Below are positions 20,467-31,379 of a stretch of DNA of 64,000 nucleotides, one piece after another. The position numbers and the translations under genes were made by a program. The stretch covers positions 800,001 through 864,000 of the forward strand of contig JAWQEG010001547.1 of assembly GCA_033782935.1 (NCBI GenBank), written 5' to 3'. The notes under the pieces are model-generated. The model made no database searches. It worked only from the letters and a program-made list of their open reading frames with translations, and was not told where the DNA came from. Position 1 is the stretch's first letter; the number at the start of each line of letters is the position of its first letter. The DNA comes from Petrolisthes cinctipes. Taxonomy: Eukaryota > Arthropoda > Malacostraca > Decapoda > Porcellanidae.

Positions 20467-20661
20467 TCAACACAAGCGATACTCAGTGAAGGAAGGCTCA
20501 CCCTGCATCCCAGCAACCTGCCATGGTGGCCGGTAGCAAAGCCTCAAACGAGCAGAGACTACATTGTGCCTTCGAATCATGAGTTCCCGACGACGGTAGG
20601 AATATTTGTGCTGGCAGACAGACTGCGCCGCCGTACAGGGAGAAGAGCAGCGGAGCGGACT

Positions 20662-20900
20662 CTATAGAGGAAACATGTTAGGGAGGCAGATGTCAGGCCT
20701 CCTTCGCGAGTCTGGCACCCATAAAAATTTGACAGTCAAGTTACGATGACGCAATAAGGCCAAAAACGACAAAATCTGCTGAACAGTAGTGTGTGTGGGC
20801 TGAACAATAGAGAGGGAATGAAGGGTAGGTTTGGAGATACAAAAAATGGTAGAATTCACTCCACGTTGACAAACAAGACTAACAGCATCCAGAGTGGCAT
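20662..20900 (-). pseudogene. LINE RNase H-like segment
   Basis: Translation reads LDAVSLV, then STIFCISKPTLHSL and FLWVPDSRRR. These correspond to the E-helix, the SDSxSAL strand and the WVPxHxGI strand of LINE RNase H, but the catalytic Asp of SDS and the His of WVPxH are not preserved. Inactive remnant. Confidence 0.5.
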
Positions 20901-21590
20901 ACAGTTCACAAAATGTTTAGTTAGAGTGGTTACAGAGAAGGCAGTTCCGACTTGGAAGTAGGTGTGAAGCTCACATCAGGTATTGGTAGCATCCACGAAG
21001 GGGTCCCTGGGGGGATGTCTACAACCCTTATATCTATATTAAGACTACGAAGCATAGAGGAAACAGACCTTATAAGAATACATCCAGCAGGCAGTATGGG
21101 AGGGACAGGGGAGTTTGGTTTAAGTAAGAGAAGTCCTGACTATATGCCAGTAGTGGGGTGAAAGATATGGAAAATGGAGGCACTTGGCAGTGAAGCAAGT
21201 AACATTTTAGTAAATTGTTTCGACTAATGGGGGAAGATGCAACTCACGCTGCATATTCACTATCCTGGTCGACATGGGACTGCCGAGAATTATTCTCATA
21301 TCTATAGTCTGAAATTTCTCTAAAGTTTCCAGAGTAGCCCTAGGAAGTTAAATCAAAGCAGGGGAGAGGTAATCAACAACTGAACGGATAAAAGGAATAT
21401 AGATGGTCGGCGCTGGAGACGACCCAACAAGTCCTGGACAAAGGGATGGTCTTGAGGCTTGGCAGGGTCAACTGGCCAAATATTGATTGGTACACCCAGG
21501 TTGCGGTTCTGGGAACACATGAGAATGACAGTCCTTCCAATGGTGAGTACTGGCCGAGCTTGAGGAAGGTGACAGGTGAATATTCTGCTC

Positions 21591-22403
21591 TTATCTGGAG
21601 ACAATAATGCCACCGAGAGAGGAGGCCACAGAAAAGGAGTCAAGAAACCGCTTGAGATCCCTTGGTGAGGTGGAATGAACACTGATATCATCAGCATAGC
21701 ACGTAATTGTAGTTCCAGGAATATCAGGGAGAGAAGCGAGCAACCGATGCATCAGAATATTAAATAAAAATAGGCAGAGAACACCTCCTTGAGGTGTACC
21801 AAGATGAAAAATGTGCAAAGGACTGAGTCCACACACGGGAGCTACTGTTACTGAGGTAACCCGGAATCCACCATAGTAGATTACCCTCCATCCAAATGCA
21901 ACCAGTTGATCCAACATGACGTCTCTATTAGCAACATCGAAGGCACTTCGAAGGTCAATGAATGCCACCTCACTGTGCCTGGAGTGGCATGATTACAGGT
22001 CGATTAGGCAGTGGTGTGTGCTCTGCTGGGAAAGGAAACCAAACAGCCATGGAGAAAGGCGATCCTGCAGTCGGTACACAAGACGATTAAGTAAGATTCT
22101 CTCCATAACCTTACAAAAACAGGAAGTAAGGGAAATAGGCCTGAACTTCGCAGTGCTGGGATTAGGGATGGGTATTATTGTACTGCTGGTCCAGGCTAGT
22201 GGTACACAACCATCACGAAGACAGAGATTGTACAGTCGAAGTAGAAGGTTTCCGGGAACTTGTTGAAGTAGGCAAAGCACAGCATAAGTTGTACCATCAT
22301 CACCAGGAGAAGAAGCTCTACCCCGAGAGAGAGCACGGCGCAACTCCTCCTTGGTTATCTGCTCTACATCATCATTGTCATCATCTTGCAAAAGAGCAGA
22401 CAT
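21591..22403 (-). pseudogene. LINE reverse transcriptase, copy 1
   Basis: RT fingers (SSTIIPIPNP, FRPISLTSCFCKVMERILLNRL), motif A FIDLRSAFDVANRD, motif B GTPQGGVL and motif C CYADD are all present. A TGA after CLIDL (about 21,992) splits the frame. The copy at 61,498-62,310 reads through this point. Otherwise it is a canonical non-LTR RT. Confidence 0.8.
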
Positions 22404-22781
22404 TAGACGTAATTGATGGATAGCAGCACGGGAAGCAAGTGCATTTTATATGTGGATGGGTAGACTGGCTGGGGTAGATTGTTCTGACCAGACATCGACA
22501 AGATGTTGGGCAAAGACGGTGGGAGTGTGATGATGGGCAGTGGCTGGTATCTTTTTAACAGGCTGATGAATGAGGCCCTACATAGAAGCCACACTTGTTT
22601 GCTGGTTGATGCTGTCTATGAACCGCTACCAAGACTCAGTGTGAGCACACTCCTGTAGGGTGACTAAAGCGTCCCTAGATATTTAGTAACGATGGTGCAG
22701 GTCAGGGGTTGGGTTGGCTTGTCACAAAAGGCCATCACGTTAAGCCTCCTGCTTTGCCTCCTGTATACGTGCATCCAGCGT

Positions 22782-23760
22782 CTAGGAGTGGGCAGTATGG
22801 CAATGTTGAAGGTGTGGCCAGGAGACCGATAGCCTATAAAAGTCATGATTAGCAGAAACAAGATCTGAGTACAACTGTTCAGGTGAAGATATATCAAATG
22901 CAGGGAATACATGGGCCATAAATAATATGGGAGTCGGGCAATATATAGGGGGCACAGCAATACGCAAACGAGTGGCTGAAGCACTTGACCCAGCAGGTAG
23001 AAAATAATGAAACCGAAGAGCGACATGATCAGAGAATACATCTGGCATGGAGGAGCACTGTACCTGAGATGCTATGAGGCCAGACGAGACGACGTAATCC
23101 AGAGTACCTCCCCGGCAATGAGGGTGTCTCAGCATGTCAGATGTTGCTTGCAGATGTATAAAAGGAGACGAACAGCATTACGATTAGTAGAGCCAGATCC
23201 ATCACCCAAGTCAGAATGTCGAGCATTAAAATCTCCCATATACACCATACCATGCACTGTTTGAAAAGGAAGAGCCTCAAGAGTATGTCTAGCTTGGGCA
23301 GAATAGACATTACATAATTGGAGTACTCCATCCTCAGGTAGAACCTCAAATAGCTGAAAGGTCATGTCAGGATCAGATGAGATACAGAGAAGGCGAAGTG
23401 GCAAGGAGCTATATATGTAATTCAGGAGACTATTCCTTACTAGATGAACATTTGGCACAGAACCCGAGAGGGGAGGAGCTTGCCCAGCAATGGTTGGCCA
23501 TCCTGGAAATGCTTCCTGGAGAAAAATAACACTGGCATGACGACGAAAAACGTAGGCCTTTAGTTGAGTGAGCATAGCATGACTGGTAATACCACATATA
23601 TTCCAGGAGATGACATCCAACTGACAATCACTAACAAACTCTGTGTTTGGAGGTAGAAGTCCAGGATGTGTGGGCAGATGAGCGACCTGGAGAAGAAGAT
23701 GGACCAGGAGAAGGGACTGACTCGTAAAGCATTTCAAGGTGGGATGCAACAGTATCCATC
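22782..23760 (-). pseudogene. LINE endonuclease, copy 1
   Basis: Motifs in order are LDVISWNICGI, VIFLQEAFPGW (catalytic Glu), MVYMGDFNARHSDLGD, then after a frameshift near 23,130 TLDYVVSSGL and FSDHVALRF (the SDH motif). It is an APE-type endonuclease that would nick target DNA. One frameshift separates GDFN from SDH. Confidence 0.75.
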
Positions 23761-24646
23761 CTTTCAGTAATGGTGGTGACAGTGTAGATGATGGCCTGCT
23801 GAGCCTCAACCAAGGTGGAGAGTTTGGAGTCATTCACAGCCTAAATGGCAACCAGCCCATTAATCCTGGCCTCAAGGGTGGAGAAGCAGTTCTCGAGAGC
23901 CGTACACCGTACAATGAGGGCAGTGACAGACTTGCAGAGGGCCAGGTCCGAAGGCGGGGCAGGGCTGGTAGGAGGAGCATACTGGGGAGGTGATGGTGGT
24001 GGAGGCGGCACAAGAGTAGAGGCACGAGCCTGGGCTTGACGTCGAGTACATCCATGCCAGACGTTAACCCCTGGCTGAAGGCATCGTGGACACTTCCATC
24101 GAGACGTATCCTCAGGAGGTGAAGGCTAAGAGGTGGAGGCAACAGGACGTGATGGTTAACCCCTGACAGGACACGTCTTGGAATCATGGTCAGCGGTACA
24201 CTATGCACACTTCGGCCTGGCAGAACAGTACTAGGAGATATGCCCAATTCCCCAGCACCTGTAGCACCAAGGCTGGTCATTATGAAGTTTCCGCACCTCA
24301 CACAGTGGAAGACAGGGGAGGAAATCAAGGAGAGCTTGACATAGGTATTTCTCGGGGCAAAAGCAGAAAGTTTGGACGAGGGCAAGGATTGGGTATACAA
24401 GGAAGAAGCGCCAGGGTGAGGCAGAGAAGGTACGTTGTGTACAGCTGGAGCACCCTTCGCCGTCTTGGCAGCCGGAGGCAAACAGGCCACACCATCGGAA
24501 TCCTGTGAGAAATCGGACGAGGAGAGGTGGGGAGGGTTGCGTGAAGGCCTCTCAGGCCAGTGATCTGCAACTGGAGCCTCGTCGTCCTCCATCATTACCA
24601 AGTCGGCCTCCAAGCAGGAATCCACGCTCTCCATCAGGCCAGGCAA
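23640..24646 (-). pseudogene. LINE ORF1 (Gag-like) with CCHC knuckles, broken
   Basis: The first frame starts MPGLMESVDSCLEADLVMME at 24,646. Around 24,300-24,150, in a shifted frame, a CYRCWGIGH…YC knuckle (C-x2-C-x4-H-x4-C, with a stop inside) is followed by a second degenerate knuckle ending HDSKTC. A third Cys/His cluster, CPRCLQPGVNVWHGC, lies further on. Proline-rich and heptad-like helical segments follow (AIIYTVTTITERMDTV). This is RNA-binding ORF1 in the usual position upstream of ORF2. At least one frameshift and two stops are present. Confidence 0.6.
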
Positions 24647-24659
24647 GGCCTACATGGGA

Positions 24660-25125
24660 AGCAAACAACTGCACACGAACAACTATACACTCAATCACAC
24701 ACACACCTACACACAGAGAATCACAACAAAACAATACACAACCACAACGGACAAAACACCAGCAACACCACAGAAATTGCAACACACAAACAAGAATGTA
24801 CAAACAACACAAACAACAACACACAAACAAGAACGCAACAACAACACAAACAACAATGCAGGCAGAGCGCCAAGAGAATGTCCACACTCCACCAATGTTG
24901 GAGCGAGACTCATACAAAGCCTTCATACATACATACATACATATATACACACACAAATATACAGTACATACACGTCTTTCTCTATACATACATATATACT
25001 TACACACATACATAACTATATATATACACATACATTAAAATATATATACACATACATACATACATATACACACATACATGCATATATACACATATACATA
25101 CACACATACACATATACACATATAC
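24660..25125. repeat. CAACA-rich segment and CATA microsatellites
   Basis: 24,660-24,870 is A/C-rich with repeated ACAAACAAGAA blocks and may be the LINE 5' UTR. 24,910-25,125 is CATA/TATACA microsatellite. No gene is seen. Confidence 0.7.
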
Positions 25126-25129
25126 ATAC

Positions 25130-25342
25130 ATGCATAGGAGAGAGACCCACCACAACCGGGATATCCGGTGGGAGTGGTGGGTGGGGAGGAGCCTTGTCCT
25201 TTGCTATCCTTTCCTTCAATACGTAGTCTAGATTAGCATAGTTAAACAGGTAACCTAGTAAAAGGTCACTATGGACCTCCTGTTGCCTGTACTTCCTTTG
25301 TATTCCTTTGTATTCACCAGGGTGCTGTTCTCTGTCATACAT
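25130..25342 (-). CDS. Unassigned ORF, 70 residues
   Basis: The minus strand is open from ATG at 25,342-25,340 (MYDREQHPGEYKGIQRKYRQ) through hydrophilic, Leu/Tyr-containing sequence to KDKAPPHPPLPPDIP before it runs into the CATA microsatellite. Composition looks coding rather than repeat-derived. TTTATATACGAG lies about 50 bp upstream. I do not recognise it. It may be an exon or the N-terminal part of an unlisted transposable element. Confidence 0.3.
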
Positions 25343-26100
25343 TTAATACCAAGATAGCACTCGTATATAAAGGGACCCTGTAATCGTGTTTGAGATCTGG
25401 TGGCTCTTGATTCCTCCTGCCTATGCCACGAAACAAGATCCTTTAACTAGATAGTGTTTGATGGCAACATTTGAAGGACTCATCTATCTCCAACCACTTT
25501 CTCAAACCCGAACAAATAGCAGGAAAGTTCATAGTTGCCCTTCCCACACTATAACAGTGGAATCAGTGCAGTGAACAAACTTGTACAGTCAGAGGCAAAA
25601 GTCAATTCGTCACATCTGCCAAGTCATAAATACAGTATGGAGATATAAGTTTCACAGGCTCGTAAAATGACTTACCTTATATTATTTCAAACTAGCTGTA
25701 GCCGGCCCGCTTCGCTGGTCCAACCAAACTTGAAGTGGTTAGGTACGGTGCCAGAAGGAGGAGTAACAACAATTAATTTTTTTATTTTTGTTTTTCAGCA
25801 TGGTTTACATAGAGTCGCAGCCATATATAATCATCCATATAGGGGTAACTCACACAAGAGTTTGACAGCTTCCCTCTGTTCCTTAGATGATAATCTTTCC
25901 AATAAATATGTTAACTACTATCTTTTAATTTAATACAAGCAGCTACACACTACTGAAATCAATAACATCATATGTGAACTTAAAAACATTAGACAATAAA
26001 TTGTTTGAGATACCCATGATGGATGATTATTATTGACCGCAACTGTACAAGGTTTTTTGCTCAATCGTTTATCCGCCGCGTTTTCTTTATTTTCTTAAGG
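25343..26100. other. Noncoding stretch with possible Helitron-family edge
   Basis: At about 25,690 AACTAGCTGTAGCCGGC resembles a terminal motif seen in some Helitron/Helentron-type elements. Otherwise no gene is seen. Confidence 0.3.
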
Positions 26101-26104
26101 CCTT

Positions 26105-26212
26105 TCTATAGGCCTTGATCTCTCTGAAAATCCAGCCTTCGCACATGGGCAGCTCTATGTTGCACTTTTACGTGTTGGAAATGCAGAGAACATCTATATA
26201 TTGACTCTAAAC
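26105..26212 (+). pseudogene. Inverted fragment of Helitron helicase
   Basis: The plus strand encodes ENPAFAHGQLYVALLRVGNA and IYILTLN. It is the inverted duplicate of the 3' part of the helicase fragment at 26,341-26,685. Confidence 0.65.
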
Positions 26213-26266
26213 CGCACTACGACATCAGCTTAAAAAAACAATTTTTAAACTGATGTCGTAGTGCGG
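26212..26266. repeat. 17-bp perfect hairpin
   Basis: CCGCACTACGACATCAG (26,212-26,228) pairs with its exact complement at 26,250-26,266. The A/T-rich 21-nt loop can extend the stem slightly. It sits at the end of the inverted helicase fragment. Confidence 0.85.
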
Positions 26267-26340
26267 CTGGTAAAGAATGTACTGAAAAAACCTGTATATA
26301 ACATAAACAGCATAAACTTTTCTGTGTTGTGGTCAAACTC

Positions 26341-26685
26341 TCATTGCAAAACTTCAGTGTACACAATTTTTTTTGTCTTCTGGTTTAGAGTCAATATATA
26401 GATGTTCTCTGCATTTCCAACACGTAAAAGTGCAACATAGAGATGCCCATGTGTGAAGGCTGGATTTTCAAAGAGATCAAGCCCTATAGATATCATGGTT
26501 TGACCTTGGCTCTTATTAATAGTCATTCCATATGAGAGCTTCAGAGGATATTGTAATCTTCGAAATGTGGAGTTTTCATGTACAGTTGGCTTCACTTCCA
26601 CGTACCGTATATAACTTAGCGTTGGCAATGTTGAACCACCTAGAATCTTGAATCCCGAACCACGTGTGATCATGAGGCGAACCAA
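26341..26685 (-). pseudogene. C-terminal fragment of a Helitron PIF1-like helicase
   Basis: About 114 residues are open. YPLKLSYGMTINKSQGQT is the conserved helicase motif V region, followed by GLDLFENPAFTHGHLYVALL-like sequence (motif VI region, LYVALxRV) and KIVYTEVL, the usual C-terminus of Helitron Rep-helicases. Upstream helicase and Rep domains are absent. The family role is DNA unwinding in rolling-circle transposition; this is a fragment. Confidence 0.75.
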
Positions 26686-26699
26686 TCATTACAGAGTGA

Positions 26700-27845
26700 A
26701 ATGGAAACAGAGGTTAAGTTGAAATTCTACAGCATCAACAGTGATCGAGTAGTGTTATTTGCTGTAGGCCTATTATACAAATTTATGTCACAGTATAATT
26801 TACATGCCAGCAATTGTTTATTAAACATATATATATGAGTCATGTAGTAAGTCATTTTTATCCTGCCATTACTAGTAAAGAGAAGGTGGAATAATCAATA
26901 CCAAAACATCCATAACCCTTAAAGATTGTGTTCGTGCACCACTCACTTCATGATTATTATTTTGTTGTCACTATGAGTTTAACTTCGTCATGGTAGACAA
27001 TTGTAGCATCGCAAGGAAGAATAACCTGGTGGTAATGAAAATTCTTTAAAAAGTTTGTGTAATGAATTATTACCAGTATATACCTTGTCAATATTGCCTC
27101 GTGAGGAGTTAACAAAAGGCTACACAAGCTGAAAACACATTCCTCCGGCTCTCTTCCTTCGTATAGCTACATAGTAAGTATCTCCGAATAATGGAAGATA
27201 AAAGAGTGACGTTCATGTCTACGTATGATATGCATGTGCTCAATATAATCCAATTATAATGAATGAGTTTGAGCATCTTGAAGTGAATGAAGAGAAAGAA
27301 AGAAGGCCATACTGGTCCTGGAGGACATTAGCACAAAAAAAAAAAAAAAAATAAAGAAGATAAACAGTAACCAGAAGGAAACAGAAGGAAAAAGGGACAG
27401 TTGAAGAATTTCAAAGGAATAGCTTGAGTCCACAAAGGGGCCAAACCTTTAAATGTATCTTAAAATTGTTAATATATTACCATGTTATGCAATGAAACCT
27501 TCCACCATCTATTCATTGTTGCAATATATTACAAGTCAGCCAATTTTGTTACTTGACCTCAGTCAAGACATTTTCTGATTAATGACTTTGTGTTACTGGT
27601 TACCAAAGGATACTGTTTTGTAGTGGAGGGTGACTTTACTACCCAATGATCACTCTGTCACTTCTCCACACCCTATCCCACACCTCACCCACATCCTCTT
27701 TCCATTAGCCTTCTCCTTTACCCATTTCCAGTACTCACTCTACTAATCCATTTCCCAACCACATTCTCCTTCTCATTCCTCCAATATAATTTTGTGTGGC
27801 CAAAAATGATTAGTTCAATTATGCAAACAGGACCTGAAAATAAAT
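26700..27845. other. Noncoding stretch
   Basis: No gene or element is recognised; an A-run at about 27,337-27,354 is the only notable feature. This is where the ~10-kb anchor seen elsewhere would be expected, and it is absent. Confidence 0.6.
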
Positions 27846-27849
27846 AATG

Positions 27850-28000
27850 TGATGTTTTGTATCTAATTACAATGCATGGAATATGGTAGGACATTATATT
27901 AATCAGATGGAGTCATTAGATAGTAATGTTTTGTATATAATTACAATGCATGGAATACGGTAGGATATTATATTAATCAGATGGAGTCATTAGATAGTAA
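27850..28000. repeat. 74-bp tandem duplication
   Basis: Two copies start TGATGTTTTG/TAATGTTTTG at 27,850 and 27,924 and share CAATGCATGGAATA.GGTAGG. Confidence 0.9.
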
Positions 28001-28270
28001 TGTCTAGGCCAGACAATCAGGCGTTGGAGAACCATCACAAGTGTCGGAGAGAACAGTGTTAAATTCATGCACACACCTTATGAGACACACTTTCCTTTAC
28101 CGAACCCTTCTTTCCATCTCACTCTGTAGTGAGTGGTTCGTATCAGGATCACACGTGGTTAGGGACTCAAATTTCTGGGTGGCTCAACATTGGTAGTGGT
28201 AAATGATAAACGCGGAAGTAGAGCCTACTGTACCTTAAACCTTCCCTGAGTCATGCCCCCGTTTAAGATA

Positions 28271-28272
<2 letters not shown>

Positions 28273-28361
<89 letters not shown>
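28273..28361. repeat. (TA)n microsatellite, ~90 bp
   Basis: Pure alternating TA; ORFs translated as poly-Ile/Tyr are artefacts. Confidence 0.95.
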
Positions 28362-28363
<2 letters not shown>

Positions 28364-28575
28364 TTTGTTTCGTATATTTCTTTGTTTTGGGAGAAAAGTT
28401 CACACAGACAAACACACACAGACAGACACACACAGACAGACGCCTCTCTTTTATAGATATAGATTATTATCTGTGTGTGTCTGTGTGTGTGTGTGTGTTG
28501 AAAGTGATAATGGGTAGGGATAAGAACACTTGGACCAGTAAATAGGTCAATGTGTTGTCTGTGTGTGTTACTTAC

Positions 28576-28661
28576 CTTTCCTTTGTGACCACCAGGCCAC
28601 AGATGGACCGGTCTAGTGGAACTTCACCCGTTGTTTCAGATGTCCAACCAGACCCTGAGGA
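28576..28661 (-). CDS. Candidate 86-nt internal exon
   Basis: On the minus strand TATGTACAG|TCCTCAGGG is an acceptor and GGAAAG|GTAAGTAA a consensus donor. Only one frame is open, encoding SSGSGWTSETTGEVPLDRSI and then CGLVVTKE; the other two have stops. Part of the exon and acceptor (CAGATGTCC…GACTGTACATATAAAGG) recurs at 29,140-29,175 in degraded form. No partner exon is identified and no family is recognised. Confidence 0.35.
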
Positions 28662-28674
28662 CTGTACATATAAA

Positions 28675-29115
28675 GGTTAGGTTAGGTTAGGTTAGGTTAG
28701 GTTAGGACTGTATATATAAATGTTAGGTTAGGTTAGGTTAGGTTAGCACTATACATATAAAGGTTAGGTTAGGTTAGGTTAGGACTGTATATATAAAGGT
28801 TAGGTTAGGTTAGGTTAGGTTAGGACTACATATAAAGAATTAGGTTAGGTTAGGTTAGGATTACATATAAAGGATAGGTTAGGTTAGGACTGTATATATA
28901 AAGGTTAGGTTAGGTTAGGTTAGCACTATACATATAAAGGTTAGGTTAGGTTAGGTTAGCACTATACATATAAAGGTTAGGTTAGGTTAGGTTAGCACTA
29001 TACATATAAAGGTTAGGTTAGGTTAGGTTAGCACTATACATATAAAGGTTAGGTTAGGTTAGCACTATACATATAAAGGTTAGGTTAGGTTAGGTTAGCA
29101 CTATACATATAAAGG
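28675..29115. repeat. TTAGG-containing ~36-bp minisatellite
   Basis: Runs of (GGTTA)3-5 alternate with CACTATACATATAAA or GACTGTATATATAAA spacers, about 12 units. The arthropod telomere motif is embedded in a tandem unit rather than as a pure array. Confidence 0.9.
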
Positions 29116-29359
29116 TGTATATTAATATTGGAAACATGTACAGTTTTTCAGATGTCCCTGAGCACTCTACATATAAAGGTGTATGTTAATATATTAATAT
29201 TAATGTTATCATGTAATGTCAGATTCACCAACGACTAATACAATAATTAATTATTAATTATATTGTGATCACAGATCAGAACCAGTGATTAATGTTAATT
29301 ATCCATATACATATTATTCTACCGCCTTGATCAGCTCCCCCCCCCAACCCACAAACACG

Positions 29360-29578
29360 TACACGCATGCACGAACACACACGCATGCATGCATGCACAG
29401 GCACACACGTACACACACGCACGTACACTCACAGGCACGCACACACACTAGCACACAGATGTACACACACAGGCACACAGATGTACACACATCGGCACAC
29501 AGATGTACACACACAGGCACACAGATGTACGCACACAGGCACACAGATGTACACACACAGGCACACACACCCATGCCA
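29360..29578. repeat. CA-rich 22-bp minisatellite
   Basis: Unit GCACACAGATGTACACACACAG, about six clean copies after a CACACGCATGCATG region. Confidence 0.9.
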
Positions 29579-29704
29579 ACACACACAACTCTCTCTCTCT
29601 AATGAAACAACAACATCAACTTCCTGTTCACTAATCTATACAACTTAGTAAAAGTGTTCACACCATGATAAGTAAAGGTTGAGTTATTACTACTGTTACC
29701 ATTC

Positions 29705-29990
29705 TGTGTGTGTATATGTGTGTGTGTTAATACATATGTGTGTATACTATTAGGGTATGTGTGTGTATATGTGTTAATACATACGTGTGTATGCTATTAG
29801 GGTATGTGTATGTATGTGTGTTAATACATACGTGTGTGTATGCGTGTGTGTTAATACATATGTGTGTGTATGTATGAGTATGTGTATTAATACATACGTG
29901 TGTGTATGTATGAGTATGTGTGTTAATACATATGTGTGTATATTCTATTAGGTATGTGTGTGTGTGTATGTGTTAATACATATATGTGTA
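29705..29990. repeat. ~39-bp minisatellite, left block
   Basis: Units TGTGTGTTAATACATATGTG followed by TGTATACTATTAGAGTATG. The array resumes at 30,412 after a LINE fragment. Confidence 0.85.
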
Positions 29991-29999
29991 TAATATTTT

Positions 30000-30411
30000 G
30001 GTATAATAATAATAATAATAACATTAATAATAAAAGGTTTATTTGGTACAGACAGCAAAGGGCTGAAAATATACATTGTAAAATGGTGATACAAATAGGT
30101 TATACTTTATATATACATATAAATGAACAGACATAAACAAATACCAAACCAACACACACACGTACACAATTACAATCACGCATGTTCACTCACACATGGA
30201 CATAGTACAAATATTTACATGTGCTTTTGGTTTATTAGAGAGACTATTGTCGGGATGGGACTATTTTTGTATCTGTCTGTCCTAGCTCTGATGTGGTTGA
30301 GTAGGTTGTAGTGACTTGGTAGATGAAGGTAGATGAGGGGTGAGGGGTCAACGAGCTGACCCTGGCTACCCAGACGAGCGCCGTGTCACACATACGACCT
30401 CGGTGACCTCG
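30000..30411 (-). mobile_element. 5'-truncated LINE 3' end inserted in a minisatellite
   Basis: On the minus strand the last codons read NLLNHIRARTDRYKNSPIPT and end IVSLINQKHM stop. This resembles the R-R-xR-xxSPIP-x-VxLxN ending of CR1/Jockey-superclade ORF2 proteins. The 3' UTR ends in an (ATT)n tail at about 30,004-30,030. Matching minisatellite flanks it on both sides. Confidence 0.55.
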
Positions 30412-30812
30412 GACGGGTGTGTGTGTGTGTGTGTTAATACATATGTGTGTATACTATTAGGGTATATGTGTGTGTTAATACATATGTGTGTATACTATTA
30501 GGGTATGTGTGTGTGTTAATACATATGTGTGTATACTATTAGAGTATGTGTGTGTGTTAATACATATGTGTGTATACTATTAGGATATGTGTGTGTTAAT
30601 ACATATGTGTGTATACTATTAGAGTATGTGTGTGTGTTAATACATATGTGTGTATACTATTAGTGCATGTGTGTGTGTGTTAATACATATGTGTGTATAC
30701 TATTAGAGTATGTGTGTGTGTTAATACATATGTGTGTATACTATTAGAGTATGTGTGTGTGTTAATACATATGTGTGTATACTATTAGAGTATGTGTGTG
30801 TGTGTATGTGTG
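30412..30812. repeat. ~39-bp minisatellite, right block
   Basis: About ten units continuing the array at 29,705-29,990. Confidence 0.9.
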
Positions 30813-31192
30813 TGTTCATACTATAATAAGATTTTGCACAATGTTATATTTTACATTAAATTATATTGAATGAAATATAACATTATAATGGTAATACAAG
30901 ATGCTAGTGCTTCCTTGTTACTTATATTAATAAATAAATAAAGTGGCTTTAGAAATATACCAACAGATAGCCAGGAAGTTAAAGAGGAGTAGTACAGTGT
31001 TGGTAAATCTGGAACAACTGATTCCTTCACACTATTCCAAGCAACAGAACACTATTATTTATGTTAATGTGGTCCTGTTTGTTGGTATACTTCAATGGAA
31101 TCAAAGTGATCCAATGAATCATGCGTATATTACACCTTTAATTGGTCTTGGTCCAGTACAACAACAACAACAACAACAACAACAAACCCAAT
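30813..31192. repeat. Noncoding, with a dispersed repeat copy and (CAA)n
   Basis: About 31,005-31,115 matches the right arm of the inverted-repeat element at 482-588. (CAA)n is at 31,159-31,185. No gene. Confidence 0.6.
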
Positions 31193-31379
31193 TTTGGTAC
31201 CTTTTCTTGTAATGGTTCAAGATTTGTTGCAAGGATTATTTTATTCATTATTATTATTATCATTACTATTTTATTCATTATCTCTACTAGTAGTTAGCAC
31301 CTTAGAGTCAAAACAGCCTCTAAAGGACCAACTGGTCTGTTACTGTTTGTATTGTGTTGTATACATTCATTTTTTATCC

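Larger units (their letters stand above)
20086..24650 (-). mobile_element. Almost full-length RNase H-bearing LINE (I/R1/LOA group), copy 1
   Basis: Order on the minus strand: ORF1 with CCHC knuckles (24,646-23,640), endonuclease (about 23,750-22,950), linker, reverse transcriptase (22,403-21,591), RNase H-like part (about 20,900-20,662), C-terminal Cys/His segment (20,466-20,280), a CA-rich 3' UTR, and a poly(A) tail seen as a T-run at 20,086-20,107. ORF1 plus ORF2 with APE endonuclease, RT and RNase H is the layout of the I/R1/LOA groups. Several stops and frameshifts show it is dead. It is inserted in the Gypsy gag. Confidence 0.8.

Noticed and set aside
21916..22423. Plus-strand ORFs over the LINE RT region (also 61,813-62,384)
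   Set aside because: Antisense shadows of the minus-strand reverse transcriptase.
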